Below are positions 59,112-64,000 of a stretch of 64,000 bases of DNA, piece after piece. A model generated the notes under the pieces. The model had not been told where the DNA came from. It was given only the letters and a program-made list of their open reading frames with translations, and did not search any database. This stretch comes from Balamuthia mandrillaris (lineage: Eukaryota; Discosea; Longamoebia; Balamuthiidae). The position numbers were made by a program, and so were the translations under genes. The first letter of the stretch is position 1; each line of letters starts with the position of its first letter. The DNA lies in contig JAVKOQ010000277.1 in the NCBI GenBank assembly GCA_031835245.1, forward strand, positions 1 to 64,000, written 5' to 3'.

Positions 59112-60750
59112 AGAAGCAGTACCGTGCAACAGTTTAACGTGTTGCTCGGGTAGCTCTGTGTCAATCATCAATAGGGTCTGTAGGCAAGAAAGCTTGGCGA
59201 AGGAGCGAAGGGCAGCTTCTCCTGCGGGCGACCCAAAAAACATGAAGGAGACGTTCAGGGTATTCAAAGAAGTAAGTTCCTCGCTTAACCGTGGCAGCTC
59301 CTCCACAATGCCACTATCCACCATTGCAAGGCTCAAGTGGCGTAGCTGCCCCAGCCGTAATAATGCAGGAAAAGCTGCGGCCGTCATTCTTGTTCTGCTG
59401 ACATCCAGCTCTGTCAAAGAGGTTAACCGAGACAGAAGAAGGAAGGACTTGTCCGTTAACCCAGTGCAATGATGCAAGGACAACGAGACCAACCTCTCCC
59501 CAAAATGACCTGTTTGTTTTGCAAGGCAGAAGGGTCACGCCAACTGTTAGCATACCGACACGAATGAACGACGATTGCACGGAGACACTAAGTACTTGGT
59601 GGTTCGAGCATCTTCAAGACTTTTTCGTGTGGTTGTTGGTTCAGAAGCTCCTCCAATGGCCTGCCAAGAGCAATCCTTCGCCTAAGCAGCGACTGCTCGC
59701 ATTTTTTGCCACAAACGAGGGCTTGTTGGGGTATCTCGTCAGAGAGGACGCCTTGTGTTGTTGAGGTAGTCAAGCCTTCCACCACGTAAAGTGGATTGGG
59801 CATGCCACAATGCAGGCAAATAGGTTCAGTGCCTAGCAGCGATAGCATGCCATTGTCGGTGATGTTGCGTTGCCCGCTCAGGTCTAACTCCGCAAGAGCC
59901 CACCCATGCCTTAACATAGGCAACCATTCGTCCGTGACTGCGCGTTGATGGTTCCTTCATCAGTAAGTCACGAGCAGAGAATGGAGAAGAGAGACACGGA
60001 AAGAGAAGAGAGGGTAAGGTGCTGGTACGGTCGAGGGTCCTGGTCTCGTCACGAAAAGCAGCAGACGAGAGTCCAGCATGCAGCAAAAGGGCGAGGCTCT
60101 CTAAGTGGAGGCGTGAGCCATAGAGCAGCTGCCAAAACATGGTGTCAAGGAGGAAAGGCACTTCCAACTCACGCAGCGACAGACAGGACTCTATGTGGGC
60201 CAACAGAAAGTTCACGCAGAGGGAGAAAAGGGACGAGACCTGCTGTCTCGGTCTTCCTTCTGCGAGCGTAGGTCAGAAACAAACTGTCTTTGTCTGGTTC
60301 CAAAGCAAAAGGACGAGTGGCGCAACCTTGTCCCTTGCCCTGCGCTGTCTTCTCCATGGAGCAGCACTGGTCGCTACGGCTCCGCTGGCTATCATTCTCT
60401 TCGTCGTCCTTATGTTTAGCAAGGATAGCCTGCTTCAACTCTTTGCAGCGCGCTGCAAAAGTGCCCATGGAGGCAAAAAAGAAAAAAGAAGAAAGAAAAA
60501 AGAAACAAAGTTCCAAAGAAAGTTAGTCACCAACGCCCCCTCCCCTCCCCCCAATTAGAACAGAAAACTGCACTGGGGATAGTTATGGATGCTGGGCTGG
60601 GCGGGCACCTTTTCTCTTTTTCTTTTTTTCCCGTTTTTTCATGGCTCGCAGGGCATCAGCCTTCCGTTGAGGGCTGGGCTGGAGCAACCCCAACTCCTTC
60701 ATCAAGCGCTCTACTTCTTCCACATCGTCAGCATGAGACGATTTCGACAT
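58830..60750 (-). CDS. Leucine-rich repeat protein
   Basis: The gene reads leftward from ATG 60750 ('MSKSSHADDVEEVERLMKEL', then Lys-rich). Exon 2 (about 60486-60236) encodes a Lys/Gln-rich region. Later exons carry leucine-rich repeats of the RNI/cysteine-containing style: 'ALAELDLSGQRNITDNGML' (near 59870), 'LVSLSLHHCTGLTDKSFLLL', 'SLTELDVSRTRMTAAAFPAL', 'LRHLSLAMVDSGIVEELPRL', and 'GLTQLDLRENYYLTEHAIEA' in the last exon. A CxxC near 59810 precedes a linker. The stop is at 58830-58832. Introns are short; one holds long (GAGT)n and (GA)n arrays. Binding partners are unknown. Exons between 60240 and 59950 are the least certain. Confidence 0.78.
58973..59110 (-). repeat. (GAGT)n and (GA)n arrays in an LRR-gene intron
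   Basis: On the plus strand about 12 GAGT units run into GA repeats, with a second short GAGT run; on the coding strand it is CTCA/CT, so pyrimidine-rich with regular A. Confidence 0.9.
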
Positions 60751-61019
60751 CTGTGGGCTACCGAACCAACTATATGGTTCCACCCTCCACTTCGGTGTAT
60801 GTGGGTGGTCGCCGACGCGCCTGTCTTAGGGCGGACTAAACAGCCGTTCCGTTAACACCACCATTGAAACTGCACAACCTGTGGCCATCAAGTTATCAAG
60901 TTGTGCACCCATTGGTCACGTTAAAAAGGCACAAAAAAAAAAAAATCACTGCCACCGCCGCCCACCCCCAAGCAGGAAGCAACCCGACACTCCCTCCTTC
61001 CCCCTCCTGGTTTGTGCAG

Positions 61020-61769
61020 ATGAGTTTCAGAGGGCGTGGGGCCAAATCGAGGGGCGCTGCGCCCCCGCCTAACCTCATAGCGTTGGGTGGGTACCCTCCA
61101 TACTATTGTCCTGCCTCCTCTGTGTGCACGCCATCACTTAGCCATGTTTTTTTTTTTCGCTTCCCTTTTGTGCTCTTCTCTCTCTCTCTCTCTCTCTCGT
61201 TTGGTTGGCACAGGCGGCAGAGGTAGGCGTGAAGTACGAGGCAGACCTGGACAACTTGCAGCTCCCTCTTCAACAGGACTGCCCGCCGCCACTCAACATG
61301 GCATTAGTTCGGCTTCTCTCCAACAAAGTTCATTAGCACCTTCCTCACAGGTCACTGCCCCCTTCCTCCCTTGTTGGCCTCTTTCTCCCCACCCCCACTT
61401 TCCTCATATGTTTTTTTTACCCTACAGCTGAGCCCAACCACCGTTGCCGAGGGTTAGTTCACTTTGCAAGCTGGGTTGGCGCTGTTCCATGCACCAACCT
61501 CTCTCTTCTCTTCACTCATCTCACTCTCTGTTCTTGTTTTCTCGTTCTCTCTAGAGTTCGTGCAGCAAGTTTTGGAAGCTGACGCTAGCGAGGATATTGC
61601 AACGGTGAATGACATGCTGCTTGAGGCGTTGTTGGTGTTGAAGAGTAATCCCACGGACCCGGATCGCCATTGCTACTTGAGTCTACTACTCGTAGCTAAG
61701 CGGAGACCTTCATTATTTGGCTCTGAAAAGTTATTCGAGGTTTGACATGCATAACCCTTTCCTCTGCCT

Positions 61770-61813
<44 letters not shown>

Positions 61814-64000
61814 CACTCCTCGCTGAGTTGTGCTGACACTGAAATATGTGGTAGGCGCTGCTTTCTTTATTGCATCGTGATTCTGCTCCTGCTTTTAAAA
61901 GAAACAACTTAGTGCCTGTGCTAGCCTGCAACATTTTGTATTCTGCCTTCCAACATCGTCAGGAATGGCCTTTGGAGTTTGTTCAGGTAGGCATGAAGGC
62001 AACTTTCTTGTAGTGCAGTCATGTTGCCCTGTTAACGCTTCTCTCTTTCTCTCTTTTGTTTTGAAAGGTTTACATGGACGATGTTTTGGGTGCTCGGGTT
62101 TGGGTGGAGGATGAATATAGTAAAGCGTTTGTGCAGAACGTGCAGACTTGCTTTCCTGACCCTCTATCTCCAATGGACCCTCTTCTTCCCAACAAAAAAC
62201 TGAAAGTGGAGAGCGGAGAGACCTCAGAAGAAACGCCTGAAGAGCAATTGCCATTTAAAGAAGAGCCTATCAACCGCTATCCTCATCCTGAAGTCAGGGA
62301 GCTCATCAGGCGAAATGTAATAGAAACACTGAATTATTATTTGCATAGTCAAGCTATTGAAAACGCCAGGAACCTCATCAAGCTACTTACTATCACCGCC
62401 GGATACAAGGAGGCTCGTATGTTTGGCTCACAATACTTGGAAGGTAAGTAGGCTTGCGCCATTGCTGCAGTTGCTTCTGTTAACTTCTGTATGAATTACA
62501 ACCACACGTAATGATAGATTGGCTTAGCAACGCTTCCACTGTGCGGTATGCAAAGGAATATATTCCCCAATTGGCCCAAGCCTGCAATACAACGGAGCCC
62601 GAGGACCTTCAGGCCTTGAACAACATCCTTACTTTGAAGGTGAAAGGTCTTCATGCTCAACTCTTCTTGGACTGCATTTCAGTTCTTTTGCGAAACAACA
62701 AAGAGTACCCCGCCTTTGGTACGTACCTCTTGTGCGGTGCTCTCCTTTTTTCTCGTGTCAATTGTACCACTTACCCTGTTCCTCGCAGCTTTGAAAAGCT
62801 TTATTCATCACGAAGTGTTGCCTTCCCTGCAAAAGGGGACCCCAAACATTAAGATGTTAGCCACCATCTTTCACACCATCCCTGGTATGACTTTCAGTGA
62901 TGTACTCTCACTTTGATCTTTTGTGTCCCTTGGCAAACAGGCTAACCATTGCTATGCTCAGAGCACCCCGAACTGGAACTGTCCTTTATTTTCGCCGAGT
63001 TGGCTGCCAACGACGAGTACACCCCCATACTCAAACCTCTCCTCAGTAAAGTTGTGAAAGCTATCAGTATGTCTCTTCTTCCGCCCTGTCTGCAAAGCTT
63101 ATATCTCTTTGTTTTTATGCCTGATGTTTGCTTTTTATGTTAGACACTGGAAATACCGACTTTTGTAACTTTGTGGAAAGCTTCGTCCAAGGTTTGATGC
63201 AAGAGAGACAAGAGATGTTTGAGCAAGAATTATCTGTAAGGGAGCGGTGGGTCATCAATCTTGTGGAACTTATCTGTTATTCTGTTGTGTTGAGTGTTCC
63301 TGCACAGCTCTTATCCGAGCCATCTCCTTCAAGTTCGTGCTCATTCTCTCCTTTCATTTGAAAATCAAAGTCTTATCCATTTTTTCTCCATTACAAAACA
63401 GGCAAAGATAATCTTGCCCTATTACGACAGTTTCGTTTTCGGATGGCACGGATACAAGTTTGTTACTTACTCTTTATTTTTTCCTACATGTCTTGTTTCT
63501 CGCTCATTTTAAATTATTTTTAACACAAACAGAAAGATTGCATGGTCTGGTGTCATTCTCTTGTTTATCGTTATTTACCTTCTATCAGTCCTCGTCGCTA
63601 CAGTCAAATTATACATCGGCTGCTCTTTCTGGAACATCTTGCCTCTTATATTGATGTGGAGGTATTCACGCTCGCTATGCTTTCTTCTTCTTTTTGTTCC
63701 TTCCCAGTACTCTTTCTAGGCAACCCCAAGCTTACATTGAAGTTGCAGCTAACACCAGAAGTGGAGAGAGGCTACACCCAGCTGCTATTTGCTCGTGTGC
63801 CAGTCTTGGAGGATACCATAACACTAATTACCGTAATTCATCTTACTGGTCAGCCTCTATACAATGTTGACGCGTTGGAATGCATGGACCGGCTGCTGAA
63901 AAGAGCCGCTGCAGTTCAGGTTTGAAGTGAGCCAAGAACGAATAGTTGGCACTGAAGTCACTGACCTTTAACTATCACTCTTATCAGGACGATAAAGCTA
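61020..64000 (+). CDS. INTS1: Integrator complex subunit 1 (5' part; continues past the window)
   Basis: INTS1 is the largest scaffold subunit of Integrator (about 2,190 residues in human). The start is ATG 61020 ('MSFRGRGAKSRGAAPP'), as short and basic as the human N-terminus, with 'LIALGG' resembling its 'FIALGS'. The conserved N-terminal region is colinear: 'VNDMLLEALLVLKSNPTDPD', 'HCYLSLLLVAKRRPSLFGSE', 'LVPVLACNILYSAF', 'YMDDVLGARVWVEDEYSKAF', 'LIKLLTITAGYKEARMFGSQ', 'FCNFVESFVQGLMQERQEMF', and at the right edge 'ARVPVLEDTITLITVIHL' and 'LKRAAAVQ' followed across an intron by 'DDKA'. About 12 short introns. The window contains roughly the first two fifths of the protein. Confidence 0.92.
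61769..61810 (+). repeat. (TC)n microsatellite in an INTS1 intron
   Basis: About twenty TC units upstream of the acceptor near 61855; a shorter run at 61173-61199 sits in the first intron. Confidence 0.9.

Overview
The window is eukaryotic nuclear DNA from a unicellular organism. The genes are split into many small exons by short GT-AG introns, often with long (TC)n polypyrimidine stretches, and the standard stop codons are used. The gene set (WASH complex, Integrator, decapping, complex I, two RhoGEFs, F-BAR, BCCIP) is that of an amoeboid protist. A kinase-like/receiver/receiver/cyclase fusion resembling Dictyostelium AcrA and ankyrin repeats with a 'CPWDExTC' signature favour Amoebozoa or a neighbouring lineage. 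The species is not resolved.

Layout. Bases 1-15,200 are AT-rich and gene-poor: a decayed LINE-type retrotransposon with a small inverted-repeat element inside it, an intron-bearing ATPase pseudogene, decayed ankyrin-repeat genes, a 400-nt purine tract, diverged interspersed repeats and further LINE scraps. From 15,300 the window is gene-dense: a RhoGEF with several PH domains (15.3-19.9 kb, +), a broken Fanzor copy (19.9-22.2 kb, +), DCP1 (+), BCCIP (-), DDX42 (+), NDUFB9 (-) and WASHC4 (+). Bases 34.2-41.6 kb form a mobile-element island: two Harbinger-type units (DDE transposase plus Myb/SANT protein) joined as a large imperfect palindrome, next to an apparently intact Fanzor element (-). 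Then follow an AcrA-like kinase-homology/receiver/cyclase gene (-), INTS6 (+), a second RhoGEF (+), an F-BAR/SH3 gene (+), a leucine-rich-repeat gene (-) and the 5' part of INTS1 (+), which runs off the end.

The standout system is the Fanzor pair, eukaryotic relatives of TnpB RNA-guided nucleases. Copy 2 is one uninterrupted 583-codon frame with an N-terminal C2H2 zinc finger, the RuvC triad D378/E467/D555 and a zinc ribbon. It is bounded by an 18-bp terminal inverted repeat and has about 170 bp of 3' noncoding DNA where a guide RNA would be expected. Copy 1 lies inverted about 17 kb away and is dead: it has a frameshift, a roughly 50-bp foldback inversion in the zinc ribbon, and no 3' end. 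Host genes are largely arranged as divergent pairs sharing 180-270 bp promoters (BCCIP/DDX42, NDUFB9/WASHC4, AcrA-like/INTS6, LRR/INTS1), and the mobile island occupies the gap between two genes that converge (WASHC4 and the AcrA-like gene).
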